Source: Oerskovia merdavium | GTDB lineage: Bacteria > Actinomycetota > Actinomycetes > Actinomycetales > Cellulomonadaceae | DNA length: 64,000 bases | Direction of reading: 5' to 3' | Assembly (NCBI RefSeq): GCF_014836755.1 | Contig: NZ_JACSQF010000019.1 | Span: 20,182 to 84,181 of the forward strand | Shown: one piece after another, positions 24,327 through 33,251 of the stretch | How positions within the stretch are numbered: position 1 is the stretch's first letter | How the letters are laid out: the number at the start of each line of letters is the position of its first letter | The notes under the pieces: model-generated | Seen by the model: the letters and a program-made list of their open reading frames with translations, nothing else | What the model was told of the DNA's origin: nothing | The model's database searches: none | Program-made: the position numbers and the translations under genes

Positions 24327-26033
24327 CTACCGCTGGCGGGGCTGCGGTCCGCTGGTCGCGTCCTCGAAGGGCCCGACGGCGTCGCTCGCCTCGTCCTCGT
24401 CGGTCACCAGGAGCTGGCCCTCGGCCAGGGACTCCGCGGCGATCTCGTGCTCGACCGAGGTCGCGAGCGGCTTCTCGTGGATGAAGCACAGGGCGATCGC
24501 GGCGATGAGCGCGAGCGGCACCATGTAGAGGAAGAGCGGCACGAGCGCCTCGTTGTAGGACTCGATCACGAGGGCGCGCACACCGTCGGGCAGGGACTGG
24601 ACCAGGTCCGGGGTGAGCGAGCCCGTCCCTCCCGCCGAGCCCGTGCCCTGCGGGAACTTCTCCGCGATGAGCGTGGTCAGGCGCGAGATGAAGACGCTGC
24701 CGACCACGGCCGAGCCCAGCGTGGCACCGACCTGACGGAAGTAGTTGTTGGCCGCGGTCGCGGTGCCGACCTCGCGCAGGGGGAACGAGTTCTGCACGAT
24801 CAGCGTGAGGATCTGCATGCTGCTGCCCAGCCCGATCCCGATCACCCCGAGGAACACGCAGATCATCGGGGTCGGGGTGTCGGCCTTGACGGTCGAGAGC
24901 AGGGCCAGGCCCACGCCCAGGATCAGCGAACCGACGATCGGGAGGACCTTGTACCTCCCGGTCCGCGAGACCATCTGGCCCGTGATGACCGAGGTGACGA
25001 GCAGCGATCCCATCATGGGGATCATGAGCAGGCCTGCGACGGTCGCGCTCGCGCCGGTCGCCATCTGGAGGTACGTCGGCATGTAGCCGATCGCGCCGAA
25101 CATCGCGATACCGGTCGCGAGCGCCGCGATGGTCGTGACCGTGAAATTGCGGTCAGCGAACAGGTGCAGCGGGATGATCGGCTCGTCGGCACGCTTCTCG
25201 ACGAGCACGAACGCCACGGCGGCCACGACCGCCAGCGCGATGAGCCCGAGGATCGTCGCCGAGCCCCACGCGTACTGCGAGCCGCCCCAGGTCCCGACCA
25301 GCACGATCGCCGTGGTGGCCACGGCCATGAGGGCCATGCCGAGGTAGTCGTGGCGCACGCGCTCTGCGCCTCGCTGCTTGGCGGGCAGGTGCAGCAGGAA
25401 GATCGCTGCGAGCGCGGCGAGGATGCCCAGGGGGATGTTGATCCAGAAGACCCAGCGCCAGCCGGGCCCCTCGGTGAACCAGCCGCCCAGCAACGGTCCC
25501 GCGACCGAGGAGACCGCGAAGACCGCGCCCATGATGCCCATGTACTTGCCGCGCTCCCGCGCGGGGATGACGTCGGCGATCGCGGCCTGCGACAGGATCA
25601 TGAGCCCACCGCCGCCCAGGCCCTGGACCGTGCGGCCCACGATGAGCAGGTTCATGTCGCCTGCGACGGCGCCGATCACGGAGCCCGCCATGAACAGCAG
25701 GATCGCGGTGAGCAGCAGGGGCTTGCGGCCCAGGACGTCCGAGATCTTGCCGTAGATCGGCATGGTGATGGTCGAGGCGAGGATGAAGGCCGTGATGACC
25801 CAGCTCATGTGCTCGACGCCGTTGAGCTCGCCCACGATGGTGGGCAGAGCACTGGACAGGACGGTCTGGTTGAGCGACGCGAGCAGCATGGTGACCATGA
25901 GGCCCATGAACAGCAGGACGATCTTGCGGTCCTTCGGTGCTGGGGCCGCCGCGGACGTGGCCTGTCCGGGCGCGGTGGGGGCCGCGCGCCGGGTGGGTGC
26001 CGGCGTGCCGCCGGCCGGGGTGGGGTGGGTCAT
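24327..26033 (-). CDS. MFS drug exporter, DHA2 (EmrB/QacA) family
   Basis: A 568-residue 14-helix proton antiporter. It has the motif-A loop PIYGKISDVLGRKP near residues 95-110 and the DHA2 motif C region in helix 5 (GPLLGGWF). The N-terminal 40 residues and the C-terminal tail are Pro/Ala- and acid-rich. ATG at 26033 overlaps the TetR stop by four bases, so regulator and pump form one operon. Substrates are probably hydrophobic drugs or dyes; nothing in the sequence narrows this. Confidence 0.92.
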   Translation of the reverse strand: MTHPTPAGGTPAPTRRAAPTAPGQATSAAAPAPKDRKIVLLFMGLMVTMLLASLNQTVLSSALPTIVGELNGVEHMSWVITAFILASTITMPIYGKISDVLGRKPLLLTAILLFMAGSVIGAVAGDMNLLIVGRTVQGLGGGGLMILSQAAIADVIPARERGKYMGIMGAVFAVSSVAGPLLGGWFTEGPGWRWVFWINIPLGILAALAAIFLLHLPAKQRGAERVRHDYLGMALMAVATTAIVLVGTWGGSQYAWGSATILGLIALAVVAAVAFVLVEKRADEPIIPLHLFADRNFTVTTIAALATGIAMFGAIGYMPTYLQMATGASATVAGLLMIPMMGSLLVTSVITGQMVSRTGRYKVLPIVGSLILGVGLALLSTVKADTPTPMICVFLGVIGIGLGSSMQILTLIVQNSFPLREVGTATAANNYFRQVGATLGSAVVGSVFISRLTTLIAEKFPQGTGSAGGTGSLTPDLVQSLPDGVRALVIESYNEALVPLFLYMVPLALIAAIALCFIHEKPLATSVEHEIAAESLAEGQLLVTDEDEASDAVGPFEDATSGPQPRQR

Positions 26034-26671
26034 AGCGTGGCCTCGAAGACCTCTCGGAAGATGGTGATCGCTTCGCTGATCTCGGCTTCGGCGTCGGCGT
26101 CGCTCAGGGCGGCTCCGGGGTCGCGCGAGTACGCGAAGCGCATGATGGTGCCGGCGAGCATGAGGAGCGCTCGGGCGGTGTCGGGGCTGTCGGGCAGGCC
26201 CAGCGACGCGAGCTCGCTGAACCCCGTCCCGTCCTCGGCCCGGTCGGACAGCAGGTCGTTGACGAGCGACTCGACCTGGGAGACGTAGCCCATGGCGTGC
26301 CGACGCAGCTCGGGGTGCTCCCGCACGAGCGCCTTGCGCTCGGCGAACGGCACGCCGGGGTGCAGCGTGGACCGCAGGATCGAGAGCAGGAACCGCACGA
26401 CCCGCTCGAACGCGGGACCCTCGGTCTCCGCGCGGAAGGCGGCGAGCGCCTCGTCGGAGACGCGCGGGGGCACGAGCCCCAGGATCGCCTCCTCCTTGGT
26501 CGCGAAGTAGTTGAAGAACGTCCGCTGCGAGACGCCTGCCGTGGCGGCGATCTCCTCGACGGTCGCGTGCTGGAGCCCCTTCTCACGGACCAGCGCGGCG
26601 GCCGCCTGATGGATCGTGAGCCAGGTCTCGGCGCGCTTGCGTTCGCGGAGGGACGTCGGAGGGTTGTGCAT
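26030..26671 (-). CDS. TetR-family repressor of the MFS pump
   Basis: A 213-residue TetR protein. Residues about 14-60 form the helix-turn-helix (TVEEIAATAGVSQRTFFNYF). The C-terminal ligand domain is of the multidrug-sensing kind. ATG at 26671 is chosen over an upstream TTG/ATG frame because the TATAGT -10 box lies only 6 bases before this ATG, so the mRNA is probably leaderless. It controls itself and the coupled MFS gene through the repeats at 26667-26717. Confidence 0.88.
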   Translation of the reverse strand: MHNPPTSLRERKRAETWLTIHQAAAALVREKGLQHATVEEIAATAGVSQRTFFNYFATKEEAILGLVPPRVSDEALAAFRAETEGPAFERVVRFLLSILRSTLHPGVPFAERKALVREHPELRRHAMGYVSQVESLVNDLLSDRAEDGTGFSELASLGLPDSPDTARALLMLAGTIMRFAYSRDPGAALSDADAEAEISEAITIFREVFEATL

Positions 26672-26717
26672 TACTGCACTATATGCACGACTGCAAAGAT
26701 TGCACAACTGCACGTTC
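26667..26717 (-). promoter_or_regulatory. Three 17-bp operator repeats over the TetR/MFS promoter
   Basis: TGCATTACTGCA (26667-26678), TGCACGACTGCA (26684-26695) and TGCACAACTGCA (26701-26712) repeat with exact 17-bp period, so TGCA occurs six times at 8/9-bp steps. On the minus strand TTGTGC and TATAGT, 18 bp apart, lie inside the array, and its first unit covers the ATG. Confidence 0.75.
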
Positions 26718-26813
26718 GAGGTCTAGGTGGCGGGAGCGGAGCGGCCGTCGTCGGCCGGGCCGATCGACGACGGCCGCTCGGCACTCACGAAGGGTCGTCG
26801 ACCCCCGCGCCCC

Positions 26814-27617
26814 TCACATCCCCATCCCGCCGTCGACCGGGAGCCCCGCACCGTTGACGAACCGCGCCGCGTCCGATGCGAGGAACACGACGGCGTCGGC
26901 CATGTCCTCGACCGTCCCCAGGCGCCCGGAGGGAGTCAGGTCGACCACGGCACCGACCGCCTCCTGGGCCGAGCCGTACAGCCCCAGGGTTGCCATGTCG
27001 TTCGCGAGCCCCGCACCCATCGCGGTCGGCACGAGGCCCGGGTAGACGCAGTTGACCCGGACGCCGTAGCCGAGCTTTCCGCTCTCCATGGCGGCGACGC
27101 GCGTCAGGCGGTCGACCGCGGACTTGGTGGCCGAGTAGACGGAGATGCCGGGGAAGGCGATCGTGGCCGCGACCGAGGAGACGTTCACGATCGCACCCCC
27201 GGAACCAGCGGGCCCACCGGGGCGCATCGCCCGCAGGCCGTGCTTGATCCCGAGCGTGGTCCCGAGGACGTTCACCTCCAGCATCCGCCGGACGTCGTCG
27301 GGATCGACCTCGGTGAGCAGCCCCGAGATCTCGATGCCCGCGTTGTTGACCAGGACGTCGAGCCCACCCACGGCGTCGATCGTCGCGGCGATCGCCCGCT
27401 CCCAGTCCGGCTCCACGGTGACGTCGAGCCGGGTGAACGCGTGCTCCTGCCCGTGCTCGGACGGCAGTCCGGCCGCGACCTGCGCTCCGCTGTCCTGCAG
27501 GTCCGCGACCACGACGGTCGCGCCCGCCGCCGCGAGAGCGCGGGCCATCCCTTCGCCGAGGCCCTGGGCCCCGCCCGTGACGAGGGCCCGGCGCCCGGTG
27601 AGGTCGAACACTGTCAT
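26814..27617 (-). CDS. Short-chain dehydrogenase/reductase
   Basis: A 267-residue classical SDR. TGGAQGLGEGMA near residues 13-24 is the glycine-rich NAD(P) loop, VVVADL with Asp after strand 2 favours NAD, NNAG is present, and catalytic Ser, Tyr (VYSATKSAV) and Lys are in place. The C-terminus INGAGLPVDGGMGM-like segment is standard. ATG at 27617 has AGGAG upstream; a longer frame to 27686 lacks one. Substrate unknown; hydroxysteroid and sugar dehydrogenases share this pattern. Confidence 0.9.
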   Translation of the reverse strand: MTVFDLTGRRALVTGGAQGLGEGMARALAAAGATVVVADLQDSGAQVAAGLPSEHGQEHAFTRLDVTVEPDWERAIAATIDAVGGLDVLVNNAGIEISGLLTEVDPDDVRRMLEVNVLGTTLGIKHGLRAMRPGGPAGSGGAIVNVSSVAATIAFPGISVYSATKSAVDRLTRVAAMESGKLGYGVRVNCVYPGLVPTAMGAGLANDMATLGLYGSAQEAVGAVVDLTPSGRLGTVEDMADAVVFLASDAARFVNGAGLPVDGGMGM

Positions 27618-27658
27618 GGCATCTCCTGAGGTGTCGGCAGGGCGGTCGAGACAGGGAG

Positions 27659-27681
27659 GACCGGCCGCGCGGCGGCCGGTC
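27659..27681. promoter_or_regulatory. Hairpin upstream of the SDR gene
   Basis: GACCGGCCGC and GCGGCCGGTC form a 10-bp stem with a 3-base loop, 42 bases before the SDR start. It may fold in the 5' leader or mark the end of the gene at 27841. The rest of 27618-27840 shows nothing. Confidence 0.4.
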
Positions 27682-27840
27682 GCCACCGCTGAGGCGGCCG
27701 AGAAGTGGTGCGCGTCACATGCTCGCCGAGTCCCCCGTGCCCGTCAATCGCGCGCTCGCCCGGGCGGCTGCCGGTGGGTACGACGACGAGCAGGGGCCGG
27801 CCTACCCCGCTCCGGCCCCGTGCCACTGAGACGCCGTGCG

Positions 27841-28302
27841 TCACGAGCCCGTGAGATAGAGATGCTCGCTCGCCGCGCCGGAGCAACGGTCCCGTCTGCC
27901 CGCGGCCCGCAGCTGGCGACCGAGCTCTCGGCGAAAGGCGCTCGACGCCTCGTCCACGGCCAGCTGGACCCGCCCGGCCGGGGACCGGACGACCAGCTGA
28001 GGCGGGCCGTAGGGGATCCAGAAGACGTCCACCTCGGTCACGCCCACCAGGTCGAGATCCGTTCGACGGGTCATGAATCGACGCAGGAGGTGCCCGTCGC
28101 GGAGGTCGAGCCGGATGCTGGGGCCCAGAGCCGCGTAGCCGATCCCGCCCACCACCGCCCCACAGATCAGGAGCACCCTCCACGGTCCGTCGGTGGCGAA
28201 CGCCGCCAAGGGGACGACGATCACGAGCGTGATGACGGCCAGCCCGGTCCGGTTCACGCGGTCGTACTCCACCAGGGTCGCCGCGACCGGTCCCTCGTCC
28301 AT
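27841..28302 (-). CDS. Small membrane protein with PH-like C-terminal domain
   Basis: About 153 residues: two TM helices near residues 20-36 and 42-60, then a soluble beta-rich part (LDLRDGHLLRRFM, LDLVGVTEVDVFWIPYGPPQLVV in pieces) resembling bacterial PH or DUF3093-like domains. ATG at 28302 is the best of weak starts. A much longer open frame upstream is a shadow of ligD. It is divergent from ligD, with the palindrome at 28394 between. Function unknown. Confidence 0.6.
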   Translation of the reverse strand: MDEGPVAATLVEYDRVNRTGLAVITLVIVVPLAAFATDGPWRVLLICGAVVGGIGYAALGPSIRLDLRDGHLLRRFMTRRTDLDLVGVTEVDVFWIPYGPPQLVVRSPAGRVQLAVDEASSAFRRELGRQLRAAGRRDRCSGAASEHLYLTGS

Positions 28303-28393
28303 GAGCCACTCGGTTCCCGGGCCGTCGGGGAGCTCGATGTCGACGGAGGTCCGGCCGCCGCACCGAGGGCCACCAGTTCCGGGACCGGCGCAA

Positions 28394-28403
28394 CGGTATA
28401 CCG
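28394..28403. promoter_or_regulatory. CGGTATACCG palindrome upstream of ligD
   Basis: A perfect 10-bp palindrome in the divergent gap before ligD, 74 bases from its start. The core GGTATACCG also occurs in the operator-like site at 31782-31797, before the amidohydrolase. The same GntR regulator could bind both. Confidence 0.45.
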
Positions 28404-28476
28404 ATGGTGGGGTCCGGCATCCGCCTGGCACACCACCCACCGAGCGCAACCACCCGCCCCGGGCAACCATGGACCC

Positions 28477-31071
28477 ATGGCCTCCTCGACGACGGCGCAG
28501 ACCGTGAGCGTCGGCGGTCACCGCCTCAAGCTCACCAACCTGGACAAGGTCCTGTACCCGGCCACGGGCACGACCAAGGGCGAGGTCCTGGCCTACCTCG
28601 CTGCGGTCGCCGGCGTCCTGCTCCCCCACGCCTCGAACCGGCCGGCGACCCGCAAGCGCTGGCCCAACGGCGTCGAGGGGCCCGTGTTCTTCCAGAAGAA
28701 CCTCGACGCGGGCACCCCCACGTGGGTGCGGCGCCGCACGATCCAGCACAAGCACAGCACCAACGCGTACCCGCTCGTCAACGACCTCGCGACGCTCACG
28801 TGGCTCGGGCAGATCGCCGCCCTGGAGATCCACGTGCCGCAGTGGCAGTTCGGCCGGACCGGGGTCCAGAAGAACCCGGACCGCCTGGTCCTCGACCTCG
28901 ACCCCGGTGAGGGCGCGGGGCTGCCCGAGTGCGCTGAGGTCGCCCGCCTGGCCCGCGAGGTGCTGCGTGGCATGGGCCTGAACCCCCTGCCCGTGACGAG
29001 CGGCTCCAAGGGCATCCACCTGTACGCAGCCCTCGACGGGCACCAGACCACCGACGAGGTCAGCGCGGTCGCGCACGAGCTCGCCCGCTACCTCGAGGCC
29101 GAGCACCCCGACCTCGTCGTGAGCGACATGAAGAAGTCGCTGCGCGGCGGGAAGGTGCTCGTCGACTGGAGCCAGAACAACGGCAACAAGACCACCATCG
29201 CGCCCTACTCGCTGCGCGGCCGCACCCACCCCACGGTCGCCGCTCCGCGTACGTGGGAAGAGCTCGACGACCCCGACCTCGCGCACCTCGACAAGGACGA
29301 GGTCGTGGAGCGCGTGCGGACGGTCGGCGACCCGCTCGCGGCGCTCACCGCGGGCCACCTGGCCTCGCTCGAACCCACGCCCGAGCGCATGGCGACGTTC
29401 GCGCGCAAGGGCGCGACGTCGTCGGGCGGGCAGGACACAGGGCCCGACGGCGAGCAGGGCGACGAGGCCGACGCCGCTCCCCGGCGCGACCGCCTCGAGA
29501 CCTACCGCGCCAAGCGCGACGCCTCGAAGACCCCCGAGCCCGTCCCCGACGAGGCCCCTGCGCCGAGTCGAGGGAACTCGTTCGTCATCCAGGAGCACCA
29601 CGCGCGACGCCTGCACTGGGACTTCCGCCTCGAGCACGACGGCGTGCTCGTGAGCTGGGCCCTGCCCCGCGGCGAACCGACCGACACCCGGCAGAACCAT
29701 CTCGCGGTCCAGACCGAGGACCACCCGCTCGCCTACGGCTCGTTCGAGGGGACCATCCCCGCGGGCGAGTACGGCGGGGGCGAGGTGAGCATCTGGGACG
29801 CCGGCACGTACGAGCTCGAGAAGTGGCGCGACGACGAGGAGGTCATCGTCACGCTGCACGGCGAACAGCACGGGACGCGGAGGCTCGCGCTCATCCACAC
29901 GGGAGGTCATCAGGAGCGCAGCTCGTCGGGCAGTGCGGGCAGAGCCGAGGAGAACAACTGGCTCATCCACCTCATGGCCCCGCGCGACGAGGCCCGTCCC
30001 ACGGGCCACGCGAGGCCTCGCAGCAGGGCGTCCGGGCAGCGCCCGTCCGAGACCGACGACGAGCCCGTCGGGGTCGCGCTGCCGCGCCCCATGCTCGCGA
30101 CCGCCGGGACGGTCGAGACGCTGACCGCCGAGGGCGACCCCGACGACTGGGCCTACGAGATGAAGTGGGACGGGTTCCGCGTGATCGCGCAGGTCACGGG
30201 CACGGCCGACGACGCCTCGGTCCGCCTCGTGAGCCGCAGCGGCAAGGACATGACCCTGACCTACCCCGAGCTCCAGGACCTCGCGGCCCGCGTCCCTGCC
30301 GCGGACCTGCCCGTGGTCCTGGACGGCGAGATCGTGGCGCTCGACGCGCGCGGGCGGCCGAGCTTCCGCCGCCTGCAGCAGCGCGCGAACCTCACCAAGG
30401 CGGGTGACGTCGCGGCGGCCCGCGCCAAGGTCGGGGTCGAGCTCATGCTGTTCGACGTCCTGTCCGTCGATGGGCGCTCGCTCGTCCGGCGCACGTACGA
30501 CGAGCGGCGCGAGATCCTCGAGGACCTGGTCGACGGGTCGGGGACCGTGCACGTGCCGCCCGCGTTCGACGGCGACCTCGCGGGGGCCGTCGCGACGAGC
30601 AGGCAGCTCGGGCTCGAGGGTGTGGTCGCCAAGCGGCGCACGAGCACCTACACGGCAGGGCGGCGCTCGCGGAGCTGGATCAAGGTCAAGCACTCGCACA
30701 CCCAGGAGGTCGTGGTGATCGGCTGGCGTCCGGGGCACGGGGACCGGTCGCACCTCGTGGGCTCGCTGCTGCTCGCGGTGCCCGACGACCAGGGCCTGCG
30801 CTACGTGGGCCGCGTCGGGTCGGGCTTCACCGAGAAGGACCGGCGCGACCTCGTGACGCGGCTCGGTCGGATCGAGCGGGTCACGAACCCGGCCCTCGAC
30901 GTCCCGGCCGCGGACGCCTCGGACGCCCGCTGGGTCACGCCGCACCTGGTCGGCGAGGTCGACTACGCGGACTGGACGAGCGCGCCCGAGGGCGACGGCA
31001 AGCTGCGGCACGCGGTCTGGCGCGGCTGGCGCCCGGACAAGTCGCCCGAGGACGTGCGCCGGGAGGGCTGA
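28477..31071 (+). CDS. ligD: ATP-dependent DNA ligase D (POL-PE-LIG)
   Basis: An 864-residue multidomain NHEJ enzyme in mycobacterial order. Residues about 10-290 are the primase-like polymerase (LDLDPGEGAGLPE supplies metal-binding Asp; TSGSKGIHLY follows). From about 365 to 500 lies the 3'-phosphoesterase (FVIQEHHARRLHWDFRLEHD from residue 369; GTIPAGEYGGGEV). From about 540 is the ligase, with adenylated Lys563 in KWDG and SWIKVKH near residue 730. ATG at 28477 suits the family; a frame open far upstream is antisense to other genes. It works with Ku encoded at 17498. Confidence 0.96.
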   Translation: MASSTTAQTVSVGGHRLKLTNLDKVLYPATGTTKGEVLAYLAAVAGVLLPHASNRPATRKRWPNGVEGPVFFQKNLDAGTPTWVRRRTIQHKHSTNAYPLVNDLATLTWLGQIAALEIHVPQWQFGRTGVQKNPDRLVLDLDPGEGAGLPECAEVARLAREVLRGMGLNPLPVTSGSKGIHLYAALDGHQTTDEVSAVAHELARYLEAEHPDLVVSDMKKSLRGGKVLVDWSQNNGNKTTIAPYSLRGRTHPTVAAPRTWEELDDPDLAHLDKDEVVERVRTVGDPLAALTAGHLASLEPTPERMATFARKGATSSGGQDTGPDGEQGDEADAAPRRDRLETYRAKRDASKTPEPVPDEAPAPSRGNSFVIQEHHARRLHWDFRLEHDGVLVSWALPRGEPTDTRQNHLAVQTEDHPLAYGSFEGTIPAGEYGGGEVSIWDAGTYELEKWRDDEEVIVTLHGEQHGTRRLALIHTGGHQERSSSGSAGRAEENNWLIHLMAPRDEARPTGHARPRSRASGQRPSETDDEPVGVALPRPMLATAGTVETLTAEGDPDDWAYEMKWDGFRVIAQVTGTADDASVRLVSRSGKDMTLTYPELQDLAARVPAADLPVVLDGEIVALDARGRPSFRRLQQRANLTKAGDVAAARAKVGVELMLFDVLSVDGRSLVRRTYDERREILEDLVDGSGTVHVPPAFDGDLAGAVATSRQLGLEGVVAKRRTSTYTAGRRSRSWIKVKHSHTQEVVVIGWRPGHGDRSHLVGSLLLAVPDDQGLRYVGRVGSGFTEKDRRDLVTRLGRIERVTNPALDVPAADASDARWVTPHLVGEVDYADWTSAPEGDGKLRHAVWRGWRPDKSPEDVRREG

Positions 31072-31075
31072 GTCC

Positions 31076-31738
31076 TCAGTCCCGCGCGGTCTCGCCCTGC
31101 TGGGCGAGGCGGGCGCGCGCCGCGTCGCGGCTGGTCCGCAGGTGCCCGACGGCGAGCCTCGCCGCCTCCTGCCCGTCGCCCGCGCGGATCGCGGCCAGGA
31201 GGCCCCGGTGCTCGTCGACCATCTCCTGGAGGTCGACGTGCTGCCCGAGCAACCAGCGCAGCCGGCTCGCGGTGATCGCGCCGATCTCGTCGAGCAGGGG
31301 GCTCGCGGCGGTCGCGGCGACGAGCTCGTGGAAGTCGGCTCCGGCCCGGTGCGCGGCCGTCGCGTCGTGGTCGCGCGCCGCCTGCTCCTCGCGGTCGAGC
31401 GTGGCCTCGAGCTCGACGAGCCGATCGGGGGTCCTGCGCTCGGCCGCGAGGCGGAACGTCAGGGTCTCGATCGCGGAGCGGACCTCGATGAGGTCCTCGA
31501 CGTCGGCCTCCGTGAAGGTGCGTACGACCGCCCAGGTGCGGGGACGCGGGGTCACGAGCCCTTCGGCGATGAGCGTCTTGAGCGCGTCGCGCACGGGGAC
31601 GCGGCTCACGCCGAGCTCGGTCGCGAGGTCGCGCTCGACGAGCTTGTCCCCCGGGGCCCGCTCGCCGTCGATGATCTGCTCGCGCACGATCCGGGCGACA
31701 CGGTCGGCCTCGGGCTCGAACCGCTGCTCAACGCTCAT
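31076..31738 (-). CDS. GntR-family regulator (FadR/VanR type)
   Basis: A 220-residue protein: winged helix in residues 12-75 (LVERDLATELGVSRVPVRDALKTL) and an FCD domain in about 85-205 with FHELV and HRGLLAAIRAGD. GGGAGG lies upstream of ATG at 31738. It is divergent from the amidohydrolase gene, with the GGTATACC dyad between, so it most likely controls that gene and itself. It converges on ligD, 4 bases away. Confidence 0.9.
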   Translation of the reverse strand: MSVEQRFEPEADRVARIVREQIIDGERAPGDKLVERDLATELGVSRVPVRDALKTLIAEGLVTPRPRTWAVVRTFTEADVEDLIEVRSAIETLTFRLAAERRTPDRLVELEATLDREEQAARDHDATAAHRAGADFHELVAATAASPLLDEIGAITASRLRWLLGQHVDLQEMVDEHRGLLAAIRAGDGQEAARLAVGHLRTSRDAARARLAQQGETARD

Positions 31739-31781
31739 GGGTCCATCCTCCCGCGAAATGACGCCACTCACGGCGACCCGG

Positions 31782-31797
31782 AAATGGTATACCGTTT
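31782..31797. promoter_or_regulatory. GntR operator between regulator and amidohydrolase
   Basis: AAATGGTATACCGTTT is a 16-bp palindrome with one mismatched pair. The core fits the T-GTATAC-A type sites of FadR/VanR regulators. It lies 44 bp from the GntR start and 71 bp from the amidohydrolase start. Confidence 0.7.
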
Positions 31798-31867
31798 GAG
31801 CGCAGGCCGTTCCAGGGGGTTGAGACGGCCCGCGGACCGCCGAGCACCACCCGAGGAAGGACCTCTC

Positions 31868-33106
31868 ATGCCCCCGTTCTCCACCACGCCCCCGTCCACG
31901 GTGTCGGTGCTGCGCAACGTCCGGCCCTGGGGCGGCGAGGCCGTCGACCTCCACGTCGCGGACGGACGCATCACCCAGGTGACGCCCCACGTCCCGGCCG
32001 GCGCGGCGGCGTCGGGCAGCGGGACTCCCGCCCCGGGCGAGGTCGACGGGCGCGGCCTCCTCGCCCTGCCCGGGTTCGTCAACGCGCACGCGCACGTCGA
32101 CAAGAGCTGGTGGGGCAAGCCCTGGGTCAGCTACGGCGGCGAGGCCACCACGCAGGGGCGCATCGCGCACGAGCGCGAGCACCGCGACGAGCTCGGCATC
32201 CCCGGAGTCGACGTCACGGTCGCGGTCCTGCGCGAGTTCCTGCGCCACGGCACGACCGCGATCCGCACCCACGTCGACGTCGACCTGGGCCTCGGGCTGC
32301 GCGGCATCGACGTGGTCCGCGAGTCGCTGTTCGTGCTGGGCGGCGCGGTCGACGCAGAGATCGTCGCGTTCCCCCAGGACGGCGTCCTGCGCCGGCCCGG
32401 CGTGCTCGAGCTGCTCGACGCCGCGGCCGCCGCGGGGGCCGAGCACATCGGCGGGCTCGACCCCGCCTCGATCGACCGTGACCCCGTGACCCAGCTCGAC
32501 GGGCTTTTCGAGATCGCCGAGCGGCGCGGCGTCGGGGTCGACGTCCACCTGCACGACGGCGGCGAGCTGGGCGCGTTCCAGATCGAGCTCATGATCGAGC
32601 GCACGGTCCGCGCCGGACTCCAGGGCAAGGTCAACGTGGCGCACGGCTTCGCGGTCGGGCAGCTGCCCGCGACCCGCATGGCCGACCTGGTCGAGGCCAT
32701 GGGCGACGCGGGCATCAGCATGACGACGGTCGCACCGATCGGCGCGACCCCGCTCCCCCTCGACCTGCTGCGCGAGCACGGCGTGCGCGTGGGCCTGGGC
32801 ACCGACGGCATCCGTGACCTGTGGGCGCCCTACGGGACGGGCGACCTGCTCGCGCTCACGACGCGCCTGGCCCAGCTCGCACGCTTCCGCTACGACGAGG
32901 ACCTGGTCCGCGCGGCCCGGCTCGCGACGAGCGACGCAGGCTTCTTCGTGGGCCACGACGTCCACGACCTGGTCGTCGGGTCGCGGGCCGACGTGGTGCT
33001 GGTCGACGCCGAGAACACCCAGGACGCCGTGGTCCGCGCCCCGGCCCGTGCGCTCGTCGTGGCCGCCGGCCAGGTCGTCGCCCGGGACGGTGAGGTGCTG
33101 GTCTGA
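31868..33106 (+). CDS. Amidohydrolase, cytosine deaminase-like
   Basis: A 412-residue metal-dependent hydrolase. It has HAHVDK near residue 78 (metal), THVDVD, HLHDGG (metal), NVAHGF and GTDGIRDLWAPYG with the catalytic Asp, all in the order of CodA/AtzC-type deaminases. ATG at 31868 has AGGAAGGA upstream. Substrate may be a pyrimidine, creatinine-like or related cyclic amide; the gene has no transporter beside it. The divergent GntR gene is its likely control. Confidence 0.85.
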   Translation: MPPFSTTPPSTVSVLRNVRPWGGEAVDLHVADGRITQVTPHVPAGAAASGSGTPAPGEVDGRGLLALPGFVNAHAHVDKSWWGKPWVSYGGEATTQGRIAHEREHRDELGIPGVDVTVAVLREFLRHGTTAIRTHVDVDLGLGLRGIDVVRESLFVLGGAVDAEIVAFPQDGVLRRPGVLELLDAAAAAGAEHIGGLDPASIDRDPVTQLDGLFEIAERRGVGVDVHLHDGGELGAFQIELMIERTVRAGLQGKVNVAHGFAVGQLPATRMADLVEAMGDAGISMTTVAPIGATPLPLDLLREHGVRVGLGTDGIRDLWAPYGTGDLLALTTRLAQLARFRYDEDLVRAARLATSDAGFFVGHDVHDLVVGSRADVVLVDAENTQDAVVRAPARALVVAAGQVVARDGEVLV

Positions 33107-33116
33107 CGGGCGCGCC

Positions 33117-33158
33117 GGGCCGGACGGGCCGGACGGGCCGGACGGGCCGGACGGGCCG
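33117..33158. repeat. Tandem 9-bp repeat, 4.7 copies
   Basis: GGGCCGGAC repeats four times (33117-33152) plus GGGCCG, right after the amidohydrolase stop. The copies are identical, so the array may vary in length. No gene reads through it. Confidence 0.9.
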
Positions 33159-33251
33159 ATGAGTTCTCCGGGGATGCCCGGTCTACACCGACGACACCCT
33201 GTCCTCGCCGACCGGAGCTGCACCCCGGCGGCACGTCCGAAGGAGAACGAC

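Noticed and set aside
27145..28476. Upstream extension of ligD by more than 400 codons
   Set aside because: The added sequence is low-complexity, overlaps the SDR and PH-like genes, and LigD normally begins at about 28477.
33109..33165. The tandem repeat as a coding PDG-type protein repeat
   Set aside because: The frame that reads it through begins before the amidohydrolase stop and contains no start, ribosome site or domain.
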